Positions 23,620-31,531 of a DNA stretch of 64,000 bases are shown here, piece by piece. The notes beneath the pieces were generated by a model. That model did no database searches, was not told where the DNA came from, and saw only the letters and a program-made list of their open reading frames with translations. Source of the stretch: Acuticoccus sp. MNP-M23. GTDB lineage: Bacteria; Pseudomonadota; Alphaproteobacteria; Rhizobiales; Amorphaceae. The first letter of the stretch is position 1, and every line of letters starts with the position of its first letter. The stretch covers positions 3,526,501 to 3,590,500 of the forward strand of contig NZ_CP133480.1 in assembly GCF_031195445.1 (NCBI RefSeq), in the 5' to 3' direction. The position numbers and the translations under genes are program-made.

Positions 23620-24546
23620 TTGACCGCCGCCGCCAATGCCGCGCCGCTGCCACGTCGGCGGCGCGGGGTGTTCACCCGGCTGGAGGCGTATTTCTATACG
23701 GCGCCTGCAGTCATCCTCATCGTGGCGGTTATGCTGGTGCCCCTTGCGGTGGGCGTCTCCTACGCTTTCCGCAACATCGAACTTCTCAACCCGTTTTCCG
23801 GCGGCTACGTCGGCCTTGAAAACTTCCGCGAGCTTGCCGGGGACGCCAACTTCGGCCGGGCCCTCGTCAACACCGTGTGGTGGACGTTCGGCTCGGTGTT
23901 CATCCAGTTCCTGATGGGCCTTGGCCTTGCGCTCCTGCTGCGCGACGCGTTTCCGGGCCGCAAGATCGTCCAGGCGCTGGTGTTCCTGCCCTGGGCGGTG
24001 CCGACATTCCTCACCGGCCTCGACTGGGCGTGGCTGTTCAACCCCGTTGTCGGCCCGCTGCCGCACTGGATGGCAGCACTCGGCATCCTCGACACGCCGC
24101 GCAACATCCTTGCGGACCCCGACCTTGCCATGTGGGGGCCGATCACCGCCAACGTCTGGTACGGCGTGCCGTTTTTTGCGATCACGCTCTTGGCCGCCCT
24201 CCAGTCGATCCCGGACGAGCTTTACGAGGCCGCCGCCATCGACGGGGCAGGCGCCTGGCGCCGCTTCACCGACCTCACGCTGCCGTTCCTGGCGCCCACC
24301 ATCGCCATCACCGTGATGCTGCGCACCATCTGGATCGCCAATTTCGCCGACCTCATTGTCGTGATGACCGGCGGCGGGCCGGCGGACACCACGCAGATCG
24401 TCGCGAGCTACATCTTCACGCAGGCCTACCGGCGGCTCGACTTCGGCTATGCGTCGGCCATCGCGCTGGTGCTCCTCGTCCTCCTGATGCTTTACGCGCT
24501 GGCGATCATCACCTTGCGCCGGATGATGCTGAGGGAGCCGTCATGA
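23620..24546 (+). CDS. ABC transporter permease 1 (MalF-like)
   Basis: A 308-residue inner-membrane permease with six hydrophobic helices. The EAA loop is seen as ELYEAAAIDGAGAWRRFTDLTLPFLAP, the coupling motif that contacts the ATPase. The start is TTG at 23620; the nearest ATG with a good ribosome site (AAGGA at 23581-23585) is at 23591, but that frame stops after 10 codons, with its TGA overlapping the TTG (TTGA). Either a minicistron couples translation or a frameshift has altered the N-terminus. The helices and EAA loop are intact, so the protein itself looks functional. It overlaps the next permease by 4 bp. Confidence 0.9.
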   Translation: MTAAANAAPLPRRRRGVFTRLEAYFYTAPAVILIVAVMLVPLAVGVSYAFRNIELLNPFSGGYVGLENFRELAGDANFGRALVNTVWWTFGSVFIQFLMGLGLALLLRDAFPGRKIVQALVFLPWAVPTFLTGLDWAWLFNPVVGPLPHWMAALGILDTPRNILADPDLAMWGPITANVWYGVPFFAITLLAALQSIPDELYEAAAIDGAGAWRRFTDLTLPFLAPTIAITVMLRTIWIANFADLIVVMTGGGPADTTQIVASYIFTQAYRRLDFGYASAIALVLLVLLMLYALAIITLRRMMLREPS

Positions 24547-25394
24547 TCGGAGGACGCCGCTCACTGCCCGGCCGGGTGCTGTTCTGGTCGCTGAAATACA
24601 CCGCGATCGCGTTCTATCTCGGCTTTGCGCTGTTTCCGCTGTTCTGGCTCCTGAAAGTGTCGGTCACGCCCAACGATCTCCTTTATTCGGAGGGGATCCG
24701 CATGTGGCCGTCGGCAACCACCTGGGCCAACTACGTCTTCGTGCTGACAAAAAGCGATTTTCCGCTGTTCTTCCTGAACTCGGTGATCGTGTCGGGCTCC
24801 ACGGCGCTGATCGTCACCGTTGTGGCGGCGGCGGCGGGCTATGCGTTCTCGCGCTTCCGCTTCCGCGGCAAGCTCATCATCACCGCGCTGATGCTGATGA
24901 CGCAGATGTTCCCCATCGTCATGCTGATCGCACCGATGTTCCGCCTGATGCAGCCGCTCGGGCTCACCGACACGCTCACCGGTCTCATCATCGTCTACGT
25001 GGCGTTCAACGTACCATTCGCGACCTTCCTGATGCAGTCCTTCTTCGACGGCATCCCCAAGGACCTCGAAGAAGCTGCGATGATTGACGGCGACACCCGC
25101 TTCGGCGCGTTCCGCCGCATCGTCCTGCCGCTGACCCTGCCGGGGATCGCGGCAACCTTGGGCTTCGTTTTCACCGCGGCATGGTCGGAGCTTTTGTTCG
25201 CGCTGATGCTGATCAACTCCACCGACACGATGACCTTCCCCGTGGGGCTCCTCTCGTTCGTGTCAAAATTCTCGGTCGATTTCGGGCAGATGATGGCGGC
25301 GGGCGTGCTGGCGCTGATCCCGGCGTGTCTCTTTTTCGCATTCATCCAGCGCTACCTGGTGCAGGGCCTGACGGCCGGCGCCGTGAAGGGATAG
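24543..25394 (+). CDS. ABC transporter permease 2 (MalG-like)
   Basis: A 283-residue permease with six helices and the EAA loop [27 protein letters not shown]. It starts with ATG overlapping the stop of permease 1 (ATGA at 24543-24546). Its N-terminus ([20 protein letters not shown]) lacks a long extra domain, as usual for the MalG type. A much longer open frame beginning at 23877 in the same phase is only a reading-through artefact. The ATPase gene follows 5 bases after its stop. Confidence 0.92.
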   Translation: MIGGRRSLPGRVLFWSLKYTAIAFYLGFALFPLFWLLKVSVTPNDLLYSEGIRMWPSATTWANYVFVLTKSDFPLFFLNSVIVSGSTALIVTVVAAAAGYAFSRFRFRGKLIITALMLMTQMFPIVMLIAPMFRLMQPLGLTDTLTGLIIVYVAFNVPFATFLMQSFFDGIPKDLEEAAMIDGDTRFGAFRRIVLPLTLPGIAATLGFVFTAAWSELLFALMLINSTDTMTFPVGLLSFVSKFSVDFGQMMAAGVLALIPACLFFAFIQRYLVQGLTAGAVKG

Positions 25395-25398
25395 ATCC

Positions 25399-26460
25399 AT
25401 GGCAACCATCGCAATCGAAGGCGCGCGCAAGCGCTACGGCAACGTCGATGTGCTCCATGGCGTCGACCTTGATGTGGCGGACGGGGAGTTCATCGTGCTG
25501 GTCGGCCCGTCCGGCTGCGGCAAGTCCACGCTTTTGCGGATGATCGCGGGGCTCGAGGAGATTTCCGCCGGCACCATCCGCATCGGCGAGCGCATCGTGA
25601 ACGACCTGGCGCCGCGCGAGCGGGACATCGCCATGGTCTTCCAGTCCTACGCGCTCTACCCGCACATGAATGTCGCCGATAACATGAGCTATTCGCTGCG
25701 CCTCAAGCGCGCCGCGAAGGAGACCATCGAGACGGCGGTGGCCGGCGCATCCCGCATTCTGGGGCTGAACGCCTATCTGGCGCGGCGGCCGAAGGCACTG
25801 TCGGGCGGGCAGCGGCAGCGCGTCGCCATGGGCCGCGCCATCGTGCGCGAACCCTCCGCCTTTTTGTTCGACGAGCCGCTCTCCAACCTCGATGCGCGGC
25901 TGCGTGAAGAGATGCGCGCGGAGATCCGCCAGCTCCACAAGCGGCTCGGCGCCACCTCCATCTACGTGACGCACGACCAGATCGAGGCGATGACCATGGC
26001 GGACCGGATCGTCGCGATGCACGACGGGATCGTCCAGCAGGTCGGCACGCCGCTGGAGCTGTACGACCGGCCGGCAAACACCTTCGTGGCGGGCTTCATC
26101 GGCGCACCGATGATGAATTTCATCGGCGGGACGGTCGAGGGTAAAACGCTGAGGCTGGCTTCCGGCACAGTGCTGACCCTGGCGGAAGCGCTCCCCGCTG
26201 CAAAAACTGTGACGGTAGGCGTGCGGCCGGAGGACGTGACCCTCGCCGAGCCGGGCGCAGACGGCGTCATCGCCGCAACGGCCACGCTGGTGGAGCACAC
26301 CGGGCTCACCAGCCTCGTCCACGGCGAGGCGAATGGGGTGCGGGTCACTGCGCTGACGCTGGATCGTCCCGACTTTGCCGAAGGGGCTGACGTGGGGTTC
26401 GCGTTCGACCCCGCCAAGCTGCACCTGTTCGATGCCGAAAGCGGCGCGCGGCTGAACTAG
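25399..26460 (+). CDS. ABC transporter ATPase (MalK/UgpC-like)
   Basis: A 353-residue ATPase energising the importer. Walker [10 protein letters not shown] is near residues 36-44, the Q-loop is [13 protein letters not shown], the signature [14 protein letters not shown], Walker [14 protein letters not shown] and the switch His VTHDQ. The C-terminal OB-type regulatory domain (about 235-353), with [10 protein letters not shown], is characteristic of the MalK class. It completes a canonical operon of binding protein, two permeases and ATPase. Two hairpins follow in the gap before the convergent SDR gene. Confidence 0.95.
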   Translation: MATIAIEGARKRYGNVDVLHGVDLDVADGEFIVLVGPSGCGKSTLLRMIAGLEEISAGTIRIGERIVNDLAPRERDIAMVFQSYALYPHMNVADNMSYSLRLKRAAKETIETAVAGASRILGLNAYLARRPKALSGGQRQRVAMGRAIVREPSAFLFDEPLSNLDARLREEMRAEIRQLHKRLGATSIYVTHDQIEAMTMADRIVAMHDGIVQQVGTPLELYDRPANTFVAGFIGAPMMNFIGGTVEGKTLRLASGTVLTLAEALPAAKTVTVGVRPEDVTLAEPGADGVIAATATLVEHTGLTSLVHGEANGVRVTALTLDRPDFAEGADVGFAFDPAKLHLFDAESGARLN

Positions 26461-26542
26461 GGACGGGCGGCGCGTTGCGCCGGCTTTTGTTACTTGCCGG
26501 TGCGAGGGGTTCCCCCTCGCGCTCCTCCCGTTCGCCACGTGG

Positions 26543-26676
26543 CAGGGGTCAGATCAGACGGGCGCTTCGCGACCGGCTGTTCTGATCCCCTGGGGCGAGC
26601 TTTGGCCGGTGCGCGGGCGCGTCAAGGGTGAAGGCTGCGCCCGCCTGCGGCGCCCTTGACCCGCCCGCCCACCGGC
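26543..26676. repeat. Two consecutive inverted repeats between convergent genes
   Basis: The first, 26543-26592, has arms CAGGGGTCAGATCAG and CTGTTCTGATCCCCTG (14 pairs, one bulge, one mismatch). The second has 24-base arms at 26605-26628 and 26653-26676 that match at 22 of 24 positions, around a 24-base GC-rich centre. They separate the ABC ATPase gene from the SDR gene. They could be back-to-back terminators for the two converging transcripts or a REP-like element; neither has a proper T run. Confidence 0.7.
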
Positions 26677-26694
26677 GGCCGTGCCGGACGGTGC

Positions 26695-27486
26695 TCAGTC
26701 GGGCAGGACAACGCCGAGCTTGGCGAGGAGGCCGCCGTCGACCTTGTAGTCGGCGCCACTGCAGAAGCTTGCTTTGTCGCTGAGGAGGAAGGCAATCATT
26801 TCGGCCACTTCGTCGGGGCGGCCGGGGCGGCCGAGCGGCTGGGCCGCACCCCAATGGGCGACCAGCGCGTCCTGGTCTTCGGGGGCGGCGTTCTGGGAGG
26901 CGCTGTAGCGGGTCATCGGCGCGTCGATGCAGCCTGGGGAGACGGCGTTGACGCGGATGTTGTCCGGCGCATGGTCCACCGCCATGGCGCGGACGAGACC
27001 GAGGATGGCGGCCTTGGAGGTGGAGTAGGCGGCAATGCGGGCCTGCGTTGCCGTTGCCTGTACGGAAGCCAGATGGACGATGGCGCCGCCGCCGGCCGCG
27101 CGCATCCGCGGCACGGCAAGGTGGGAGGCGAGATAGGCGCCGTTGAGGTTGATGGACTGGACCCTGTCCCATTCGGCCGGCGCCATGGCCTCCACGGTGC
27201 CGAAGGGCTGGATTGCGGCGCTGCAGACCATCATCCGCAAGGGGCCGGCCCTGGCGTCCAGCGTCTGGAAGGCTTCTGTCATCGAGGCCTCGTCGGACAC
27301 GTCGGCGACGAGGGCGATGGCGTCGAGGCCTTCGCCGGCCAGCGTCTTGCGTGCGGCGTCAAGGTCGCTTTCCTGATGGTTGATGAGCGCCACCGTTGCG
27401 CCGCCGCGTGCCAGAAGCCGTGCGGTAGCAAGGCCGATGCCCGTGGCGCCGCCGGTGATCAGCGCTGTCCTGCCCGAAAACTCCAC
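26695..27486 (-). CDS. Short-chain dehydrogenase/reductase
   Basis: A 263-residue classical SDR using NAD(P). The cofactor motif is TGGATGIG (11-18), the structural NNAG is replaced by CSAAIQ, and the catalytic Ser141, Tyr154 and Lys158 lie in HLASVQ and AAYSTSKAA. The GTG start at 27486 was chosen because it gives the usual MEFSGRTALITGG beginning and has GGGAGGA seven bases upstream; the open frame extends to 27537. It lies on the strand opposite to the ABC operon and convergent to it, but next to a PfkB kinase gene that it diverges from. It may oxidise the imported sugar or polyol. The substrate is not defined. Confidence 0.9.
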   Translation of the reverse strand: MEFSGRTALITGGATGIGLATARLLARGGATVALINHQESDLDAARKTLAGEGLDAIALVADVSDEASMTEAFQTLDARAGPLRMMVCSAAIQPFGTVEAMAPAEWDRVQSINLNGAYLASHLAVPRMRAAGGGAIVHLASVQATATQARIAAYSTSKAAILGLVRAMAVDHAPDNIRVNAVSPGCIDAPMTRYSASQNAAPEDQDALVAHWGAAQPLGRPGRPDEVAEMIAFLLSDKASFCSGADYKVDGGLLAKLGVVLPD

Positions 27487-27607
27487 TGCGAAATCCTCCC
27501 GTTCGTGTTTGGGCGGACGGTGCGACAGCGGCGGCAAGGTTTCAACCGGCTTGCGCCGGGCCGAGAATCCGGCTCACCCTTCGGGCCGATGACAAGCGGG
27601 GGCGGGG

Positions 27608-28546
27608 ATGACAATCCTGGTGTGCGGCGAGGCGCTATACGACGTTTTCTTTGATGGCGAGCGGCCGGAGGGGTTCACCCTCGATGCGCGGATCGGCGGC
27701 TCCTGCTTCAACGTGGCGGTGGGCGTTGCGCGGCTTGGTGCGCGCGTTGGCCTTCTGACCGGCATGTCCCGCGACCGGCTTGGAGAGAAGCTGGTGTCGA
27801 CCCTCGACGCCGAGGGCGTGGACACCGGATTTCTGGCGCGCAAGGACGCCACCACCACGCTGGCCATGGTTTCGCTGCAGGCGGACGGGTCCGCGCAGTA
27901 CCAGTTCTATGGCGAAGGCGCAGCCGACCGAGCGGTGACGCTGGCCGATCTTCCGCCGGTGAACGTGTTCGACGTGGCGGTGTTCGGCTGCTTCTCGCTG
28001 CTGACGGTGCCGACGGGGGACAGTTTTCTGACATTGGCGGGCCGGGCGGCGGAGGCCGGCAAGCTGGTGGCGCTGGACCCCAATGTGCGGCCGACCGTGG
28101 AGCCGGATGCAGACGTATGGCGCAGCCGCGTGGATGCCTTCGCGCAGCACGCCGACATCATCAAGGTGAGTGCGGAGGATCTGGCGTTTCTGTATCCGGG
28201 GGAGACGGTGGAGGCGCGGGCCGCGGCCTGGCGGGACGGCGGCACTGCCGTTGTGGTGGTGACGAACGGCGGAGACGGTGTCCGGCTCTTTGCTGCCGGC
28301 GTGGATGTAACCGTTGCCGCCGACAAGGTTGCCGTGGTGGACACGGTGGGCGCCGGCGACAGTTTTCTGGCCGCGCTTCTGGTGCATCTGGTCGATGCCG
28401 GCAAGGCGAACAGCGCGGCTCTTGGTGCGCTCACCGCAGATGACGCGCGTGAGGCGCTGGCCTTTGCGACCCATGCCGCGGCGGTGACCTGCGGGCGGCG
28501 TGGCGCGGACCTTCCCCGGCGCTCTGACCTCTCTTCTGTGATTTAA
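27608..28546 (+). CDS. PfkB-family carbohydrate kinase (fructokinase-like)
   Basis: A 312-residue kinase of the ribokinase/PfkB superfamily. The N-terminal GGSCFNVAVGVARLG is the sugar-binding signature, and the C-terminal DTVGAGDSF carries the catalytic Asp251 and anion hole. DPNVRPTVEPD lies in the middle. This layout, without extra domains, fits fructokinase and related sugar kinases. It is divergent from the SDR gene and close to the sugar-type ABC importer, so a shared catabolic role is likely but not shown. Its promoter region overlaps that of the SDR. Confidence 0.92.
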   Translation: MTILVCGEALYDVFFDGERPEGFTLDARIGGSCFNVAVGVARLGARVGLLTGMSRDRLGEKLVSTLDAEGVDTGFLARKDATTTLAMVSLQADGSAQYQFYGEGAADRAVTLADLPPVNVFDVAVFGCFSLLTVPTGDSFLTLAGRAAEAGKLVALDPNVRPTVEPDADVWRSRVDAFAQHADIIKVSAEDLAFLYPGETVEARAAAWRDGGTAVVVVTNGGDGVRLFAAGVDVTVAADKVAVVDTVGAGDSFLAALLVHLVDAGKANSAALGALTADDAREALAFATHAAAVTCGRRGADLPRRSDLSSVI

Positions 28547-28672
28547 TCGACGTTTAAGCTGTGAACGGCGGCGCTTTTGGCCTGTTACAAGGGCGGTTTG
28601 CCGGACCCGGATGATACCATCGTGTGTGTTGAGGATGATTCGCGGCCCTGAGTGGCCGGGGGGAGACATGCG

Positions 28673-29653
28673 ATGGACGACCTCTTGGCATCGATCCGCA
28701 AGATCATCGCAGATGATTTCGGCGAAAAGCCGCAGCCGGAGCGTGCCGGTTCAGAGACCCGAACGCCGCCGCGTCACAGGCCGGTGTACAGTGAACTCGA
28801 CGCTGACGCGGAAATGGACGCGCAGGTGTCCGGCGCTGTCGCCAGGGCGTTCGACTCGGTTGCGCAAGGGGCGGTGGAGCCCGATCCCGGCCCGTACGAC
28901 TATGGCGAGTATGAGCCGGTGAGCGACGACGACACCGACCCGCCGGCTGACGGCCTGGACGAGGACGACACGGACCACAACGAAATCATGCGCTCCATCG
29001 CCAGTGCGATTGCAGCGCAGCGCAGCGTTGCGAACTCGCTGAGCGAACCGCCTGAAGCGAGCTGGTCGCCAGTTGTCCTGACCGAACCGGGGCTTGATGC
29101 GCCCGCGCGCCAGCCCCGTGCCGCGTCCCCCGAGGTTGCCGTTGCCGGCAATTCGCCGCTGGAACGGCTGGCGGCGCTGAAACAACGGCTGTCGTCGGAC
29201 GGTGTCATTGATCCCGGCCGCGAGGCTGCTGCGACCAAACCTCCGGAAAAGACCGCACCATCGGCCGTGACGGCCGAATCGCTGCCATCAAACGTCTACC
29301 GCCTGGACCCTGATCAAAGGACCACCGAAATGAGCGAGACCGTCGCAGACGCGCAGGTTCATGCCGATGCACAGGGCAACGCGTTCCGCCGTGCGCCCGC
29401 ACCGCAGCCTCAGGCCGTCCGGCCCGAAGCGGCTGACGAGGGGCTGACCAGCCAGAAAACGCGCGCCAACGTGAATCAGGCGTTCGACAGCCTCTCCCGC
29501 ACCGTCCTCACCAACAATCCGCGCACCGTGGAAGATCTGGTGCGCGACATGGTGCGGCCGCTCCTGCGCGAATGGCTGGAGGCCAATCTCGGCGAAATCG
29601 TCGAGCGGCAGGTTCGCCAGGAAATCGAGCGCGTGAGCACGCGCGGACGCTGA
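28673..29653 (+). CDS. PopZ-like polar organising protein (DUF2497)
   Basis: A 326-residue protein with the PopZ layout. A short conserved N-terminal helix, MDDLLASIRKIIADD, is followed by a long acidic, Pro-rich, low-complexity middle (about residues 20-250). A conserved C-terminal helical block then contains VNQAFDSLSRTVLTNNPRTV and RDMVRPLLREWLEANLGEIV. In Caulobacter and Rhizobiales PopZ gathers at cell poles and anchors the origin and signalling proteins; that role here is by family analogy. The start at 28673 has GGGGGAGA upstream and beats the open-frame start at 28652. A second copy of the N-terminal helix motif, EIMRSIASAIAAQ, lies near residue 100. Confidence 0.85.
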   Translation: MDDLLASIRKIIADDFGEKPQPERAGSETRTPPRHRPVYSELDADAEMDAQVSGAVARAFDSVAQGAVEPDPGPYDYGEYEPVSDDDTDPPADGLDEDDTDHNEIMRSIASAIAAQRSVANSLSEPPEASWSPVVLTEPGLDAPARQPRAASPEVAVAGNSPLERLAALKQRLSSDGVIDPGREAAATKPPEKTAPSAVTAESLPSNVYRLDPDQRTTEMSETVADAQVHADAQGNAFRRAPAPQPQAVRPEAADEGLTSQKTRANVNQAFDSLSRTVLTNNPRTVEDLVRDMVRPLLREWLEANLGEIVERQVRQEIERVSTRGR

Positions 29654-29876
29654 ACGGCTTGCGGGCTGCGCTGTTGAGCCGCGCCGGCCGAGCGGTCAAA
29701 CTCTTGCGCTGCTGTGCCATGGGGCGCAGTTAGAAACCCAATGGACAAGCCGCGGCTGTTACAGTGGCGCGGGAATTGTTTTTGGGGGCGAGATGGCGTC
29801 GAGGGATGCGATGGTTTGCGGCCGGATTGGCGGGGTCCGTCAGGACCGTGCCGCGCAAAGTTGAACGCTGCACGCC

Positions 29877-31055
29877 ATGATCTTGTGGATTGCACTTGCC
29901 GTTCTGGCCACGCTCACCGTCGTTGCACTGCTGCGGCCCCTTCTGGCACGCAACGTTGAGGTTGGCGGCGGCGATGACCGCGAGGTCTACGCCGCCCAGC
30001 TGACCGAACTCGAGGCTGATGTCGAGCGCGGCCTGATTGCCGACAAGGAAGCTGCCGCCGCGCGCACCGAAATTGCGCGCCGCCTCCTGCGCTCGCGCGA
30101 TGCGCGCGGGTCTGGCCCGTCGCGCGGCCGGCTCACGGCAGTGGCACTGGCCGTTGCCCTGTTCGTGCCGGTGTTTTCGGTTGGTGCATATGTCTGGCTG
30201 GGGACGCCGCAATATGGCGACCAGCCGCTTGCCGCCCGCCTCGCGCCCATTGACGATGACACCTTGCAGGAGATGCTGGCGAAGGCCGAGCAAAGACTTG
30301 CAACCGAGCCTGATGACGCCGAGGGGTGGCTTGCCATTGCGCCGGTCTATCAACGGCTCGGGCGCTTTGCCGACAGTGCCAAGGCTTACGGCAAGGTCAA
30401 CGATCTGCTGGGCGAGCGGACCGAATGGCTGACCGCGGAGGGCGAGAACCTCGCCTTTGCGCAAGGCGGTGAAGTGTCCGCCGAGGGGGCAGCGCTGTTC
30501 GAGCGGGCGCTGGCACTGGACCCGCAGGCGCTGCGGCCGGCAATCTTCCTTGCCATCGCCGCGCGTCAGGCGGGCGACTTCATGGAAGCGGGCGAGCGCT
30601 GGCGCCACATTCTGGCCCGCAGCGATGGCACGGAGCCCTGGCTTCAGATCGCCAATGCGGAATTCATGCGCATTGCAGAGGCAAGCGGCGCGCCGACCTC
30701 GGTGGACGCCGGTCCGCGCATCAACGCGCCTGCACCGCAGGGCGGCCCGCGCATCGGCACTGCGCCACCAACGCAGGCGACGCCCTCCGGCGCCGGAACT
30801 GCTGCTGCGCCGAGCGGGACTTTTCCGGGCGGTGCGCCGCCGCCGGCTGTGGTGGCGATGGTTGAGGGCCTTGCCGCGCGGCTTGCCGCGAGCGGCGGCA
30901 CGGTGGACGAGTGGACGCGGCTCGTGCGCTCGCTCAACGTTCTCGGCCGTACGGACGAGGCACAGCAGGCTGTGCGCGACGGTCTGGCCGCGCTCGATGG
31001 CTCGGATCGCGCAGCATTCGCTGCATCGCCAGAGGTGAAGGAGACCGCGCAATGA
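29877..31055 (+). CDS. ccmI: Cytochrome c biogenesis protein CcmI (CycH)
   Basis: A 392-residue membrane protein of the cytochrome c maturation system, which chaperones apocytochrome c to the haem ligation complex. An N-terminal helix (MILWIALAVLATLTVVALLR) and a second helix at about residues 85-105 anchor it. The periplasmic part carries tetratricopeptide-like helices from about residue 130 and ends in a low-complexity Ala/Pro-rich linker and a final helical region. It is the first of four coupled genes (ccmI, ccmE, ccmF, ccmH), the rhizobial cycHJKL order. Its TGA overlaps the ATG of ccmE. Confidence 0.92.
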   Translation: MILWIALAVLATLTVVALLRPLLARNVEVGGGDDREVYAAQLTELEADVERGLIADKEAAAARTEIARRLLRSRDARGSGPSRGRLTAVALAVALFVPVFSVGAYVWLGTPQYGDQPLAARLAPIDDDTLQEMLAKAEQRLATEPDDAEGWLAIAPVYQRLGRFADSAKAYGKVNDLLGERTEWLTAEGENLAFAQGGEVSAEGAALFERALALDPQALRPAIFLAIAARQAGDFMEAGERWRHILARSDGTEPWLQIANAEFMRIAEASGAPTSVDAGPRINAPAPQGGPRIGTAPPTQATPSGAGTAAAPSGTFPGGAPPPAVVAMVEGLAARLAASGGTVDEWTRLVRSLNVLGRTDEAQQAVRDGLAALDGSDRAAFAASPEVKETAQ

Positions 31056-31531
31056 CGTCGCCCCATCGCCGCGCGCGCAAGACGCGCCGCCTGTCGCTGA
31101 TCGCTCTGGCCGGCGTTGCTCTCGGCGGGGCGGCAGCGCTGGTGTTTTATGCGCTCAGCGACCGGATCACCTATGCGCCGACACCCACCGAGCTTGCATC
31201 CGGCAGCCATGCCGTCGGCACACGGGTGCGTCTTGGCGGCCTGGTGGAAGTTGGTTCGCTGCAGCGGGGCGCGGACGGGCTGGTGTCGTTTGCGGTGACG
31301 GACACGGCCAACCGCATTCCGGTCACCTACGTCGGCCTTCTGCCGGATCTCTTTCGCGAGGGGCAGGGCGTTGTGACCGAGGGCGTGATGACGGCCGGCG
31401 GCGTGCTCGACGCCGACACGGTGCTTGCCAAGCACGACGAACGCTACATGCCCAAGGAAGTGGTCAACAGCCTGAAGGCGCAGGGCCGCTGGAAAGATGG
31501 ACAGATGACGGAGGCCGGCCATGCTGAATGA
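31052..31531 (+). CDS. ccmE: Cytochrome c maturation haem chaperone CcmE
   Basis: A 159-residue periplasmic, membrane-anchored haem chaperone. The covalent haem-binding His is in LAKHDERYMP near residue 132. One anchor helix, RLSLIALAGVALGGAAALVF, follows a basic N-terminus, and the OB-fold core (RVRLGGLVEVGSL, then DTANRIPVTYVGLLPDLFRE) fills the middle. The ATG overlaps the ccmI stop, and ccmF begins 11 bases before its end, so translation is coupled along the operon. Confidence 0.95.
   Translation: MTSPHRRARKTRRLSLIALAGVALGGAAALVFYALSDRITYAPTPTELASGSHAVGTRVRLGGLVEVGSLQRGADGLVSFAVTDTANRIPVTYVGLLPDLFREGQGVVTEGVMTAGGVLDADTVLAKHDERYMPKEVVNSLKAQGRWKDGQMTEAGHAE

Noticed and set aside
23877-25394. 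A 505-codon frame starting inside permease 1
   Set aside because: Only its last 283 codons are the real second permease; the first part is out of frame with the first permease.
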